In this document: in pieces, positions 1 through 8,048 of the stretch
How the letters are laid out: the number at the start of each line of letters is the position of its first letter
Position numbering within the stretch: the stretch's first letter is position 1
Virus record (IMG/VR): IMGVR_UViG_3300032675_000039
Location: 1 to 46,768 of that record
Direction: 5' to 3' (one strand)
From: a virus
Length of the DNA stretch: 46,768 nt
Notes under the pieces: model-generated
What the model was told of the DNA's origin: nothing
Database searches by the model: none
Seen by the model: the letters and a program-made list of their open reading frames with translations, nothing else
Translations under genes and position numbers: made by a program

Positions 1-2
1 CC

Positions 3-269
3 GCCTTAACTCCCGCTCAAATGCGAGAAGAGCTATTCGCAAAAAGTAGAGTTGACGAAGCCGAACGCAAAGCCAATGAGCCACGCACTCTTGAACAACG
101 TATGATTGACCAAGGTCGATTGCCAGCAAAAAGCGGTTCAGGTGGCTCTGGCGGAGACGGTTTACTCAGAAATGAAATTAGCGCAAAGAATCCAGTTTAC
201 AAAAGTGGTGGATCAGTTAAAATTCCATCAATGGACGAAATGCGCCTCACAATACTTAGGAATAAATAA
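3..269 (+). CDS. C-terminal part of an upstream phage gene (partial)
   Basis: The frame is open from the first base of the window, so this is the end of a longer gene; the first in-window ATG (position 21) need not be the start. The visible 89 residues are charged and end with VYKSGGSVKIPSMDEMR, a K-x-GG motif followed by a short helix that recurs in other proteins of this block. Its stop overlaps the portal ATG (TAATG), which implies translational coupling. The position directly before the portal is where a terminase-associated or head gene is expected, but the visible part shows no recognisable domain. Function unknown. Confidence 0.7.
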   Translation, partial: ALTPAQMREELFAKSRVDEAERKANEPRTLEQRMIDQGRLPAKSGSGGSGGDGLLRNEISAKNPVYKSGGSVKIPSMDEMRLTILRNK

Positions 270-2881
270 TGGCTCAAATGCCCATCCCGCAGGAATACGA
301 ACGTCACATAGCCCCTTTAAGCGGTGAGCCTGCTTCTCAAGATGATGAGGATTCTATATTTGACATTCCAGAAGAAGAGTCCGAGGTAGAAGAGCAGGAA
401 GACGGCTCAGCTATTGTACGCTTGACTACTAAAGGACCAGATGAGTCCCCAGACTTTTATGAGAACCTCGCTGACACTCTTGACTCATGGGACACGGCGA
501 GCCTAGGATTAAAGTATCTTGACTTGATCGAGAAAGATAAAGAAGCACGGGAAGACCGAGACAAGCAGTATGAAGAAGGACTGCGCCGCACTGGCTTAGG
601 GCATGATGCTCCTGGTGGTGCTCAGTTTCAAGGTGCTAGTAAGGTCGTTCACCCAGTCATGGCGGAGTCCTGTGTTGACTTCTCGGCTCGGGCGATTAAG
701 GAATTATTTCCACCTGACGGACCAGTACGTACAAAGATTATTGGCGAAGCTAGCGAGCAAAAAGTCTCTAAAGCAGAGCGCAAGCGTGATTATATGAATT
801 GGCAACTTACTGAGCAGATTCCTGAGTTTAGAGATGAGGAAGAACAATTAACCTCACAACTCCCACTCGGGGGTAGTCAGTACCTCAAGATGTGGCACGA
901 TGCCCAGCAACGTCGCCCACGCGCTGAGTTCGTCCCGATTGATAATATCTACCTTCCGTTCGCCGCTGGTAACTTTTACACTGCCCAACGCGTAACCGAG
1001 GTGCAAGACATAACTCAAGAGGAATATGAGTTACGTGTTTCATCTGGTCTTTACATTGACACAGACATCTTCCGTGCCTCTCAAGAGCCAGAAGAAAGCA
1101 AAGCTGAAAAAGCAAACAATAAGATTGAAGGTCGTAAGTCTCAAGCTGACAACATTGACGGTATCCGTCGTGTTTACCATATTGCGACATGGTTAGAATT
1201 AGAAGCCGACGAGTTCAGTAAAGGTGAACGTGCTCCGTACATCATGATGATTGATGAGAACGAGCGTACTGTAGTTGGACTCTATCGAAATTGGGAGGAT
1301 GGTGATGATACCCTCAGTAAGTTGGACTGGATTATTGAGTTTAAATTCATACCTTGGCGTGGTGCTTATGCTATTGGCTTACCTCATCTTATTGGTGGGT
1401 TATCTGCTGCTCTTACTGGTGCATTACGCGCTCTGCTCGACTCCGCGCACATCAACACCGCCCCCACAATGCTTAAACTTAAAGGTGCGAAGATCTCAGG
1501 TCAATCTACAGTCATCGAACCTACGCAAGTATCTGAGATTGAAGGCGCGCCAGGAGTAGATGACATTCGTAAGATTGCAATGCCTGTACCTTTCAATCAA
1601 CCTAGTCCTGTTTTATTTCAATTACTAGGTTGGTTAGATGCCGCTGCAAAAGGTGTAGTCTCCACGAGTGAAGAAAAAATTGCTGACGCAAGTAATACTA
1701 TGCCTGTCGGTACTGCCCAAGCCCTGATTGAGCAAGGTTCAGTAGTGTTTAGCTCGGTACATGCTAGACTGCACGAATCACAGAAAAAAGTTTTGATGAT
1801 ACTCGCTCGTCTTAACCGCTGGTACATGGATGAGTATTCCAAGAATGACATGGCTCAAGAACTCGGAGTCACTAAAGATGATTTTGAGCGCAATACTGAC
1901 GTCATTCCTGTTTCTGACCCGCACATCTTTGCTGAGTCACAACGCTATGCGCAGATTCAAACCCTCGCAGCTCGCGCTCAGACTAATCCTGATTTGTACA
2001 ACCGTTTAGAAGTTGAGAAGCGAATCCTCAAACAGATCAAGATTCCTGACGTGAATGGGGTATTACCTGATCCACATGAAGTAGAAGACATGAACCCAGC
2101 GTTAGAGAATGTATCTATGACCCTCGGTAAACCCGTTGGGGCTTTTCCGTCTCAAGATCACATAGCTCACTTTCTAACGCATTTGAGTTACGCTCAAGAT
2201 CCGATCTTTGGTTCTAACCCCATTGTAGCCCCTATATTTATTCCAGCCTGCCTAGAGCATTTGAAGCAGCATTTGACGCTATGGTACCTCAAGCAGTGTG
2301 ACGGATATACTAGTGCTGCCCTCGGTAAGCCTTTTGACGTGCTTAAAGTTCAACCGATTATTGCTGAGGCTCAAAAATTACTAGCAGCTTCCACTCAGCA
2401 TGTGCATCAAGACTCTAAACAAAATCTGGCTGACGTAGCTACGGGTATTCAGCAGATGGTTCAGATGCTTAAATCATTACAGCAACAAACTCCAGTGGAT
2501 CCTAACGTCATGGCGCAGGTTAAGGCTCTGACTGATACGTCGATGGCAGAAACTCAACGTAAAGCAGCCGAAGACAATGCTGATTTAAAATTACGTGAAC
2601 AGAAACAAATGCAAGATGCTCAAGAGAAAGAGTTCTCACTCGTAAGTAATCAGCAAATTGAAGCTGCTAAAATTGAAAATAGTGCAAACACTTTGACAAT
2701 CGAAAAACAATTTGAAGCTAAGCAGGCAGAAGCTGACCGTAATCATCAAATGCAACTTGCAGCTCAGCAACACTTACAACAAACGCAACAAGCAGAACAA
2801 GCAGCCCAACAGGCATCAATTCAAAATCAAGCAGTAGCTCAACAAGAAGCACCTCAACCTCAAGGAGAATCAAATGTCTGA
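269..2881 (+). CDS. Portal protein, P22-like
   Basis: This 870-residue protein would form the dodecameric portal at one capsid vertex, through which DNA is packaged and ejected. The N-terminal ~90 residues are acidic; the central part (about residues 95-640) has the look of long podoviral portals, including the GAQFQGASKVVHPVMAE and YLKMWHDAQ regions and a long helical stretch that would line the channel. From about residue 720 on it becomes Gln/Ala-rich with strong coiled-coil character, comparable to the long C-terminal barrel of the P22 portal. Its length fits the P22-type family (700-900) better than siphoviral portals. The start overlaps the previous stop and the end overlaps the next start by 8 bases. 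Confidence 0.88.
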   Translation: MAQMPIPQEYERHIAPLSGEPASQDDEDSIFDIPEEESEVEEQEDGSAIVRLTTKGPDESPDFYENLADTLDSWDTASLGLKYLDLIEKDKEAREDRDKQYEEGLRRTGLGHDAPGGAQFQGASKVVHPVMAESCVDFSARAIKELFPPDGPVRTKIIGEASEQKVSKAERKRDYMNWQLTEQIPEFRDEEEQLTSQLPLGGSQYLKMWHDAQQRRPRAEFVPIDNIYLPFAAGNFYTAQRVTEVQDITQEEYELRVSSGLYIDTDIFRASQEPEESKAEKANNKIEGRKSQADNIDGIRRVYHIATWLELEADEFSKGERAPYIMMIDENERTVVGLYRNWEDGDDTLSKLDWIIEFKFIPWRGAYAIGLPHLIGGLSAALTGALRALLDSAHINTAPTMLKLKGAKISGQSTVIEPTQVSEIEGAPGVDDIRKIAMPVPFNQPSPVLFQLLGWLDAAAKGVVSTSEEKIADASNTMPVGTAQALIEQGSVVFSSVHARLHESQKKVLMILARLNRWYMDEYSKNDMAQELGVTKDDFERNTDVIPVSDPHIFAESQRYAQIQTLAARAQTNPDLYNRLEVEKRILKQIKIPDVNGVLPDPHEVEDMNPALENVSMTLGKPVGAFPSQDHIAHFLTHLSYAQDPIFGSNPIVAPIFIPACLEHLKQHLTLWYLKQCDGYTSAALGKPFDVLKVQPIIAEAQKLLAASTQHVHQDSKQNLADVATGIQQMVQMLKSLQQQTPVDPNVMAQVKALTDTSMAETQRKAAEDNADLKLREQKQMQDAQEKEFSLVSNQQIEAAKIENSANTLTIEKQFEAKQAEADRNHQMQLAAQQHLQQTQQAEQAAQQASIQNQAVAQQEAPQPQGESNV

Positions 2882-3098
2882 AGCAATCAACGCCCATAAA
2901 AAGATGGCTATGGGAATCACAGAAGGTAACGTAATGAAAAAAGGCGGTAAAGTAAAGAAGTACGCTAATGGTGGCGCGGTAGCTGAATCTAAAGTGGCAA
3001 ACTTGCCAGCTAAAGGTAGCCCGCTCAAACCAAACATGCTCGCAGGTAAAGCACGCATCGCTACAATGAAAAAAGGCGGCGCAGCACGTGGGCGTTAA
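2874..3098 (+). CDS. Small Lys/Gly-rich protein with K-x-GG motifs
   Basis: This 74-residue basic protein starts inside the last codons of the portal gene. It carries three double-glycine motifs: VMKKGGKVKKYANGG and TMKKGGAARGR. Similar motifs occur in four other proteins of the late block. There is no hydrophobic core of the size expected for an enzyme, and it is probably a small virion or assembly protein, possibly nucleic-acid or capsid binding because of its positive charge. No function can be assigned from sequence. Confidence 0.75.
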   Translation: MSEAINAHKKMAMGITEGNVMKKGGKVKKYANGGAVAESKVANLPAKGSPLKPNMLAGKARIATMKKGGAARGR

Positions 3099-3276
3099 TA
3101 TCGGCGACTTAATCGGCTTGATAAAGAATCGGCGACTTGAAATCGCCCTTTCTCTTGCTGATGGTGGAGCAATCAATATAGAAAGCTATCATCGTTTAGT
3201 TGGTCAGAATATGGGACTTGGTGAAGTCTTGATTATGATCGATCAACTAATGCAAGAATCAGAAAAGGATTTGTAG
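3088..3276 (+). CDS. Small hypothetical protein, GTG start
   Basis: The 62-residue frame begins with GTG at 3088, overlapping the end of the previous gene by 11 bases, with an AAAAAAGGCGG purine-rich site upstream. It contains LADGGAINIESYHRLVGQNMG and an acidic helical C-terminus. A hairpin terminator follows directly. Codon use and the tight packing support a real gene. No known domain is recognised. Confidence 0.6.
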   Translation: MGVNIGDLIGLIKNRRLEIALSLADGGAINIESYHRLVGQNMGLGEVLIMIDQLMQESEKDL

Positions 3277-3284
3277 TACAACCC

Positions 3285-3302
3285 GCGCCGTATGGCGCTT
3301 TT
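3285..3302 (+). terminator. Rho-independent terminator-like hairpin
   Basis: GCGCC, a GTAT loop and GGCGC are followed by TTTT, directly behind the stop of the gene ending at 3276 and ahead of the GroES gene. The stem has only 5 base pairs, so it may be a weak or attenuating terminator between the portal genes and the GroES/head genes. Confidence 0.5.
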
Positions 3303-3316
3303 AATAGGAGAGTCGC

Positions 3317-3739
3317 ATGACTTTTGATGTAGAGCAGACGTTAGATGAAGCATTCCCTCAAGTTGATCCCATGATCAAACCTCTAGGGGCACGTATATTA
3401 GTTCAATTACGCGCCGTCAAAGAGAAAATGTCCAGTGCTGGAATCCTCCTGCCTGAAGAAACCAAAGAAACTGAAAAGTGGAACACCCAAGTCGGCAAGG
3501 TATTAGCCGTGGGACCAATCGCATTTAAAAAACGCGACAGTAATGAAGACTGGCCAGAAGGTGCATGGTGCGAAGTCGGTGATTATGTCCGTGTTATTAA
3601 GTGGGGCGGGGACAGATGGGAAGTAGACTACACGGATGAAAATGGTCTAAAGGGTAAAGCACTGTTTACGTTCTTTAATGATTATGAACTAATCGGCAAG
3701 ATAACGGGAGATCCCCGAGCTATCAAAGCCTTCATTTAA
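3317..3739 (+). CDS. GroES-like co-chaperonin
   Basis: This 140-residue protein has the beta-barrel signature of co-chaperonin 10: KPLGARILVQLRAV near the N-terminus, the mobile-loop region EKMSSAGILLPEE (about residues 36-48) that would contact GroEL, then VGKVLAVG and a GDYVRV strand near residues 60-95. It is longer than bacterial GroES (about 97) because of an N-terminal extension and a C-terminal tail. Phage co-chaperonins such as T4 gp31 replace host GroES so that the coat protein can be folded inside GroEL; placement in the head operon, two genes upstream of the coat genes, fits that job. An AGGAG site precedes the ATG. Confidence 0.88.
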   Translation: MTFDVEQTLDEAFPQVDPMIKPLGARILVQLRAVKEKMSSAGILLPEETKETEKWNTQVGKVLAVGPIAFKKRDSNEDWPEGAWCEVGDYVRVIKWGGDRWEVDYTDENGLKGKALFTFFNDYELIGKITGDPRAIKAFI

Positions 3740-3759
3740 GTTTTGAAAGGAAAACTAGT

Positions 3760-4716
3760 ATGAATCCAACTGATAAGATGGAAGCGCAATTAGCGGTAGA
3801 AGAATTACAAGACGGTGGCGCAGCGGTATTGCTACCTGAAGGAGAAGACAATCCGCAAGACGTAAAAGCGGATGATCATCAAAATGATGACGCTAATGAT
3901 GGCGATAATTCTGCCGATGCTGAAGAACGAGAGAAAATTCGTGAAGCACGTCGGGAAGAACGTCGTCTAAAGAAGCAACTTCACAGGGAAAAAGCAAAAG
4001 AATCCAGCTCTCTGATTAATGCACTAAAAAAGCAGAATGAAGCCCTCGCCAATCGCCTTGCGGCTGTTGAAAAGAAGACTTCAGGAGCAGAATTAGCACG
4101 GATTGATAAAGCGATTGATGACGCAGGAGTTCAAGTAGAGTACGCAAAAATGAAACTTACCGAGGCAGTCGGTCAAAATGACGGTCAAGGCGTAACACGT
4201 GCTCAAGAACTGTGGTATGAAGCCAAGCGCAAACTAGAATCCCTAGAAAACGTAAAGGCAAATGCTACTCGTCAGATGACTCAACCCCAGCAGCAGAATA
4301 TTCAAGTGCCTGACCCTATGGTGCAAAAGATGGCAGCTGATTGGATGGAAGATAATCCATGGTACGACCCGCACGGTAATAACGAAGAATCCCAAATGGC
4401 TCAAATCATTGACAAAAAATTGACAGATGAAGGATATGACCCTTCAACTGAAGATTACTGGGATGAATTAAGTGACCGTATGGCTCGTTACGTTCCTAAA
4501 CAAAGTCAAGCTGCAAAGCAAACTGCACGTCCACGTTCAGTAATGACTAGTTCAGGCAGGGAGTCTACTGCGACTACAAAATCCAATGAGTTCAGGATTA
4601 GTCCAGAGCGTGTTGCAGCAATGAAAGAGGCAGGTGCTTGGGATAATCCTGAGGCTCGCCAAAAAATGATCAAGCGTTTTGCTGATTATGACCGTCAACA
4701 AAAGAATAGAGGTTAA
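3760..4716 (+). CDS. Scaffold-like protein
   Basis: The 318-residue product is highly charged and helical: an acidic N-terminus with a DDHQNDDANDGDNSADAEE stretch, a long coiled coil (about residues 60-165) and a Lys/Arg-rich C-terminus. That layout, and its place between portal/GroES and the coat genes, is typical of capsid scaffolding proteins, which guide procapsid assembly and then leave or are degraded. No protease domain is seen. Ribosome site AAAGGA lies 10 bases upstream. The assignment rests on composition and position, not on a specific motif. Confidence 0.65.
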   Translation: MNPTDKMEAQLAVEELQDGGAAVLLPEGEDNPQDVKADDHQNDDANDGDNSADAEEREKIREARREERRLKKQLHREKAKESSSLINALKKQNEALANRLAAVEKKTSGAELARIDKAIDDAGVQVEYAKMKLTEAVGQNDGQGVTRAQELWYEAKRKLESLENVKANATRQMTQPQQQNIQVPDPMVQKMAADWMEDNPWYDPHGNNEESQMAQIIDKKLTDEGYDPSTEDYWDELSDRMARYVPKQSQAAKQTARPRSVMTSSGRESTATTKSNEFRISPERVAAMKEAGAWDNPEARQKMIKRFADYDRQQKNRG

Positions 4717-4718
4717 TT

Positions 4719-5255
4719 ATGACTGACAATCGTTTAAAAAAGAATACAACCGCAGGTCGTGAGAGTCGCGGTGGTGATGATACACGTGCTAACCCTGCTG
4801 ACTCGATGGCATCTTCAGAAGAACGTCGCCGTATGTTCCGTTCTGAGTGGTTTCAAGAAGCGTTACCGACGCTCCCTGAGATTCCTGGATTTCACACATG
4901 CTGGCTTTCAACTACTAACCAGTATGATCCAATTCATAAGCGTTTAAGAATGGGTTACACTCCAGTTACTCCAGAAGATTTGCCAGCTGGGTATGATCAT
5001 CTCAAAATCAAATCTGGTGAGCATGAAGGCTTTATCGCTGTTAATGAAATGCTTGCTTATAAGATTCCTCTTGAGGTCTATCAAGACATTATGCGTGAAA
5101 TGCACCATGATGCCCCAATGGATGAGCAAACAAAGATCAAAGTTCAACAGGAACAACTCCTCAACGCTAAGGATTCCAACGGAAAACGCCTTGGTCAAAT
5201 TGAAGGAGATGGTATGGAATTTGACCTCAGCCGTCAAGCTCCATTGTTTGAGTAA
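4719..5255 (+). CDS. Conserved phage head-region protein
   Basis: This 178-residue protein starts 2 bases after the scaffold-like gene, so the two are co-translated. It has a polar, basic N-terminus, then a compact region with EIPGFHTCWLSTTN, YDPIHKRLRMGY and EHEGFIAVNEMLAYKIP (about residues 55-115), and an acidic helical tail. Proteins of this kind are often found between scaffold and coat genes in environmental podovirus genomes and are presumed structural. No catalytic motif is seen and the exact role is unknown. Confidence 0.65.
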   Translation: MTDNRLKKNTTAGRESRGGDDTRANPADSMASSEERRRMFRSEWFQEALPTLPEIPGFHTCWLSTTNQYDPIHKRLRMGYTPVTPEDLPAGYDHLKIKSGEHEGFIAVNEMLAYKIPLEVYQDIMREMHHDAPMDEQTKIKVQQEQLLNAKDSNGKRLGQIEGDGMEFDLSRQAPLFE

Positions 5256-5287
5256 TTGAGTAGATTTTGGGGTAGTTAAAAATAAAA

Positions 5288-5316
5288 TTTTAACTATTCC
5301 AAAATTGAGCTATAAT
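5288..5316 (+). promoter_or_regulatory. Sigma-70-like promoter ahead of the coat genes
   Basis: TTTTAA and TATAAT (5311-5316) are separated by 17 bases. The -10 lies in TTGAGCTATAATTC, a sequence also found at two minus-strand sites and, in altered form, ahead of the fibre gene at 14976. The site is followed by a ~145-base leader before the decoration/coat genes, the most highly expressed genes of a virion operon. Confidence 0.55.
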
Positions 5317-5375
5317 TCTTTCAAATTCAAGTTGCTTCACGCAGCTTAGTCTAAATTAGAAGTAGATGCACCCTT

Positions 5376-5421
5376 AAAATCGCGCTAAATGTGATTTTGC
5401 CAAGTCGGCTTTGAACAAAGC
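5376..5421 (+). other. Structured 5' leader of the coat mRNA
   Basis: Between the promoter and the gene starting at 5462 there is no convincing ORF. The leader can form a stem between 5376-5383 (AAAATCGC) and 5391-5398 (GTGATTTT, one G-U pair) and a second between GCTTT (5408-5412) and AAAGC (5417-5421) with a GAAC loop. Such structures could stabilise the coat mRNA or expose the AAGGAG ribosome site near 5450. Function is inferred. Confidence 0.35.
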
Positions 5422-5461
5422 TAAAAACCAAAATCCTATTAACCGCTTTAAGGAGCAAACT

Positions 5462-6040
5462 ATGTCAGCTATTTCCGCTCCATTTGGCTTGCGCCCTGCA
5501 TTCTTTCCAACAGGCTTGGAACGTGCACAGGCATTAGCAAATGGTATCCCATCGGGCTACGCTTCAAACATTTTGAAGGGTCAACCCGTCGAGTATTACG
5601 CAAACAATGGTGTTATTCAGCCTGTAACTTCTACCGAAGCATTCTCTGGTTCATTCCAAGGTGTTGAGTGGACAGATACAACTGGTCGCCGTCGTGTTTC
5701 TAACTATTGGCCAGCAAGCACTGCCGCTATTGCAGGTAGCATCATCGCTTACTTCTACAACGACCAACAAATCGTTTATGAAATTCAAGCTGATGGCTCT
5801 ATGGCTCAGACCTCAGTTGGTAATGAGTATAACTTTACCAATCTCACCGCTGGTTCTACAACTACTGGTTTGTCCCAATGTACCCTTGGCTCTGCTTCTG
5901 CAGTAGGCTCAGGTAACAATGGCCAAATGCGTGTTGTTGATTTGGCTCCCTATGTTGATAATGCTTGGGGTGATGCGTATACAATCGTTCGTATACAAAT
6001 CTCTAAACCTCAGTTTATCGCTGTTTCTAACGCTATCTAA
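5462..6040 (+). CDS. Head decoration-type protein
   Basis: I chose ATG 5462 because AAGGAG sits about 7 bases upstream; the frame is open further up but lacks a comparable signal. The 192-residue product begins MSAISAPFGLRPAFFPTG, a beginning typical of small head proteins encoded directly before gpT-like coat proteins, and is rich in beta-strands, Ser, Thr and Gly, with a QPVEYYANNGVIQPV segment. It probably decorates or stabilises the capsid. It lies 13 bases upstream of the major capsid gene, in the same transcript. Confidence 0.7.
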   Translation: MSAISAPFGLRPAFFPTGLERAQALANGIPSGYASNILKGQPVEYYANNGVIQPVTSTEAFSGSFQGVEWTDTTGRRRVSNYWPASTAAIAGSIIAYFYNDQQIVYEIQADGSMAQTSVGNEYNFTNLTAGSTTTGLSQCTLGSASAVGSGNNGQMRVVDLAPYVDNAWGDAYTIVRIQISKPQFIAVSNAI

Positions 6041-6053
6041 GGAGGACTGAACT

Positions 6054-6968
6054 ATGGCAGCCCCGATGCGCAGTACGGACTTCCGTTCAATAGTTGAGCC
6101 AATCCTCAACGAAGCATTTGACGGAGTTTATGATCAACGTGCCGATGAATGGTCCACAGTTTTCCGTGAACAAGCAGGCATTCCACGTAACTACCACGAA
6201 GAACCAGTATTGTACGGTTTTGGTGCAGCTCCTCAGTTACCTGATGGCAGCCCAGTAACCTATCAACAAGGTGGTGTGTTATTCTTGCAACGCTATGTTT
6301 ACCAAGTATTCGGTTTGGCATTCGCTTTGACTAAGGTTTTAGTTGAAGACGGAGACCACATCCGTATTGGTCAAGTATATGCTAAGCACTTGGCACAGTC
6401 CCTCGTTGAAACTAAGGAACTCCTCTGTGCGAACATTTTGAACCGCGCGTTCAATAGTTCATACACTGGTGGTGACGGCGTTGCATTGAGTTCTTCTGCT
6501 CACCCAATCGTTAACGGCACATTTAGCAACTTGCTAGGTACTGCTGCTAACTTATCCCAGACTTCACTTGAACAGATGTTGATTCAGGTTCGTCAAGCTG
6601 TTGACAACAACGGTAAGAAGATCCGCCTACAACCATTGAAATTGGTTGTGGCTCCTGGTAACGTGTTTCAAGCCGAAGTGTTGTTGAAGTCAGTGCTACG
6701 TACTGGTACAGCAAACAATGACATCAACCCAATTAAATCAATTGGATTGTTGCCAGAAGGTGCTTCAGTAATTAGCCGTTTGACTTCTGCTACTAACTGG
6801 TGGGTTCAAACTGATGCCCCAGAAGGTATGAAGTTAATGATGCGTCGTGCTCTTGAGAAAACCATGGAAGGCGATTTCGAAACCGACTCCATGCGTTACA
6901 AGGCAACCGAGCGTTATTGGCCAAGCTGGACAGACCCACGTGCTATGTACGGCACACCTGGAGTCTAA
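6054..6968 (+). CDS. Major capsid protein, Mu gpT-like HK97 fold
   Basis: The 304-residue product has the order of features of gpT-like coat proteins: N-terminal arm MRSTDFRSIVEPILNEAF, the spine region with AKHLAQSLVETKELLCANILNRAF (about residues 110-135, split here only for description), the SSSAHPIVNGTFSN loop, then LVVAPGNVFQAEVLLKS, and a C-terminal block with EKTMEGDFETDSMRYKATERY. It would form the capsid shell. It is preceded by GGAGGA and followed by a strong terminator, as expected for the most abundant protein. Confidence 0.85.
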   Translation: MAAPMRSTDFRSIVEPILNEAFDGVYDQRADEWSTVFREQAGIPRNYHEEPVLYGFGAAPQLPDGSPVTYQQGGVLFLQRYVYQVFGLAFALTKVLVEDGDHIRIGQVYAKHLAQSLVETKELLCANILNRAFNSSYTGGDGVALSSSAHPIVNGTFSNLLGTAANLSQTSLEQMLIQVRQAVDNNGKKIRLQPLKLVVAPGNVFQAEVLLKSVLRTGTANNDINPIKSIGLLPEGASVISRLTSATNWWVQTDAPEGMKLMMRRALEKTMEGDFETDSMRYKATERYWPSWTDPRAMYGTPGV

Positions 6969-6977
6969 TGTAACACA

Positions 6978-7010
6978 GGGGCTGGGTCAAAAGCCTAGCC
7001 CCTTTTCTTT
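6978..7010 (+). terminator. Rho-independent terminator after the capsid gene
   Basis: GGGGCTGGG (6978-6986) pairs with CCTAGCCCC (6994-7002) with one G-U pair and a 7-base loop, followed by TTTTCTTTT. It ends the strongly expressed decoration/capsid transcript. Confidence 0.85.
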
Positions 7011-7048
7011 TAATGTAATATGTCTAAGCTTTTCAAGGAGAAAGACAC

Positions 7049-8032
7049 ATGCCACAATTTAGTGATGACCTATTTCTAGGTTCCGCGCCCACCTTTATGG
7101 GCACTGCAAAAAATGCGACCGCTTCTGTAGTTACTGGTTCTGTAACTGGTACAGTGTTGACTGTAACCGCGTTACAATCTGGTGACCCATTGACCGTTGG
7201 TCAATATGTTACTGGTACTGGTATTACTGCTGGTTCTTATATTACCTCTTTCGCGACTGGTTCAGGTACAACTGGCACTTATAATTTAAGCGCCTCTTCA
7301 TCTGCTACTGGTTCTATTACTGTAACTGCTTCTGGCAATTACTTCCTAGGCGATCCAGCTCCAATGTCCCTCGGCGTTGGTCCTCTCGGTCGTATTTATA
7401 TTTGGGACGTTATTCCTGAAGCTAAACAAGTTGCAAACATTTCTGCAGCTGTTATTTATGCTGCCGCTGGTTCTGCTACTTTGGCAGCTAGTACAAGCAC
7501 TCAATCTGTAGTACGTACTGACGGTACAACTGTAATCCAATTGGATTGCCCACGTGCCGTAAGCGTAACTACTGGTTCAGGTAGCCCAGCTAGTGCAAAC
7601 TTCACCGTGTCTGGTTATGACTACTATGGTCAAGCTATGACTGAAGTTATCGCGTCTGGCACTGTTGCTTCTACAACCACTCCTGGTAAAAAAGCGTTCT
7701 ATCAGATTTCTTCTATCTCCGTTAGCGCTGGTACTACCGTTGCTGTGTCAGTAGGTACTACTGATGTACTCGGTTGCCCTATCCGCTTTACTGACGCTGG
7801 CTACATTATCAGCGCTGGTTGGGCTAGTGCATTAGCTGAAGATACTGGAACTGCAACTGTTGCTGATATGACTAACCCAGCTACTTCGACTACTGGTGAC
7901 GTTCGTGGAACTTACACTCCTTCAAGCGCGACTAACGGTGTTCGTCGTTTAGTATGTTCATTGGCTGTACCTGCGATCGCGGTTGGTCCAAACGCTACTC
8001 GCCTCGGTGCACTCGGTGTAAACCAAGCCTAA
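7049..8032 (+). CDS. Beta-rich virion protein with Ig-like insert
   Basis: This 327-residue Ser/Thr/Gly-rich protein has two visible parts. Residues ~25-95 form a repeat-like unit with [20 protein letters not shown], also seen in the hub protein at 21259. The rest contains [20 protein letters not shown] followed by a TTV/VGTTD strand pattern that resembles a segment of the neighbouring protein at 9075 ([20 protein letters not shown]). The composition suggests a surface or capsid-associated beta-sandwich protein. AAGGAG precedes the ATG. No enzymatic motif is seen. Confidence 0.65.
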   Translation: MPQFSDDLFLGSAPTFMGTAKNATASVVTGSVTGTVLTVTALQSGDPLTVGQYVTGTGITAGSYITSFATGSGTTGTYNLSASSSATGSITVTASGNYFLGDPAPMSLGVGPLGRIYIWDVIPEAKQVANISAAVIYAAAGSATLAASTSTQSVVRTDGTTVIQLDCPRAVSVTTGSGSPASANFTVSGYDYYGQAMTEVIASGTVASTTTPGKKAFYQISSISVSAGTTVAVSVGTTDVLGCPIRFTDAGYIISAGWASALAEDTGTATVADMTNPATSTTGDVRGTYTPSSATNGVRRLVCSLAVPAIAVGPNATRLGALGVNQA

Positions 8033-8048
8033 TAGGAGATAAAACACC

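Noticed and set aside
3317-3739. GroES gene as a bacterial contaminant or prophage border
   Set aside because: No groEL follows and the neighbours are head genes in the same orientation and spacing, so it is phage-borne.
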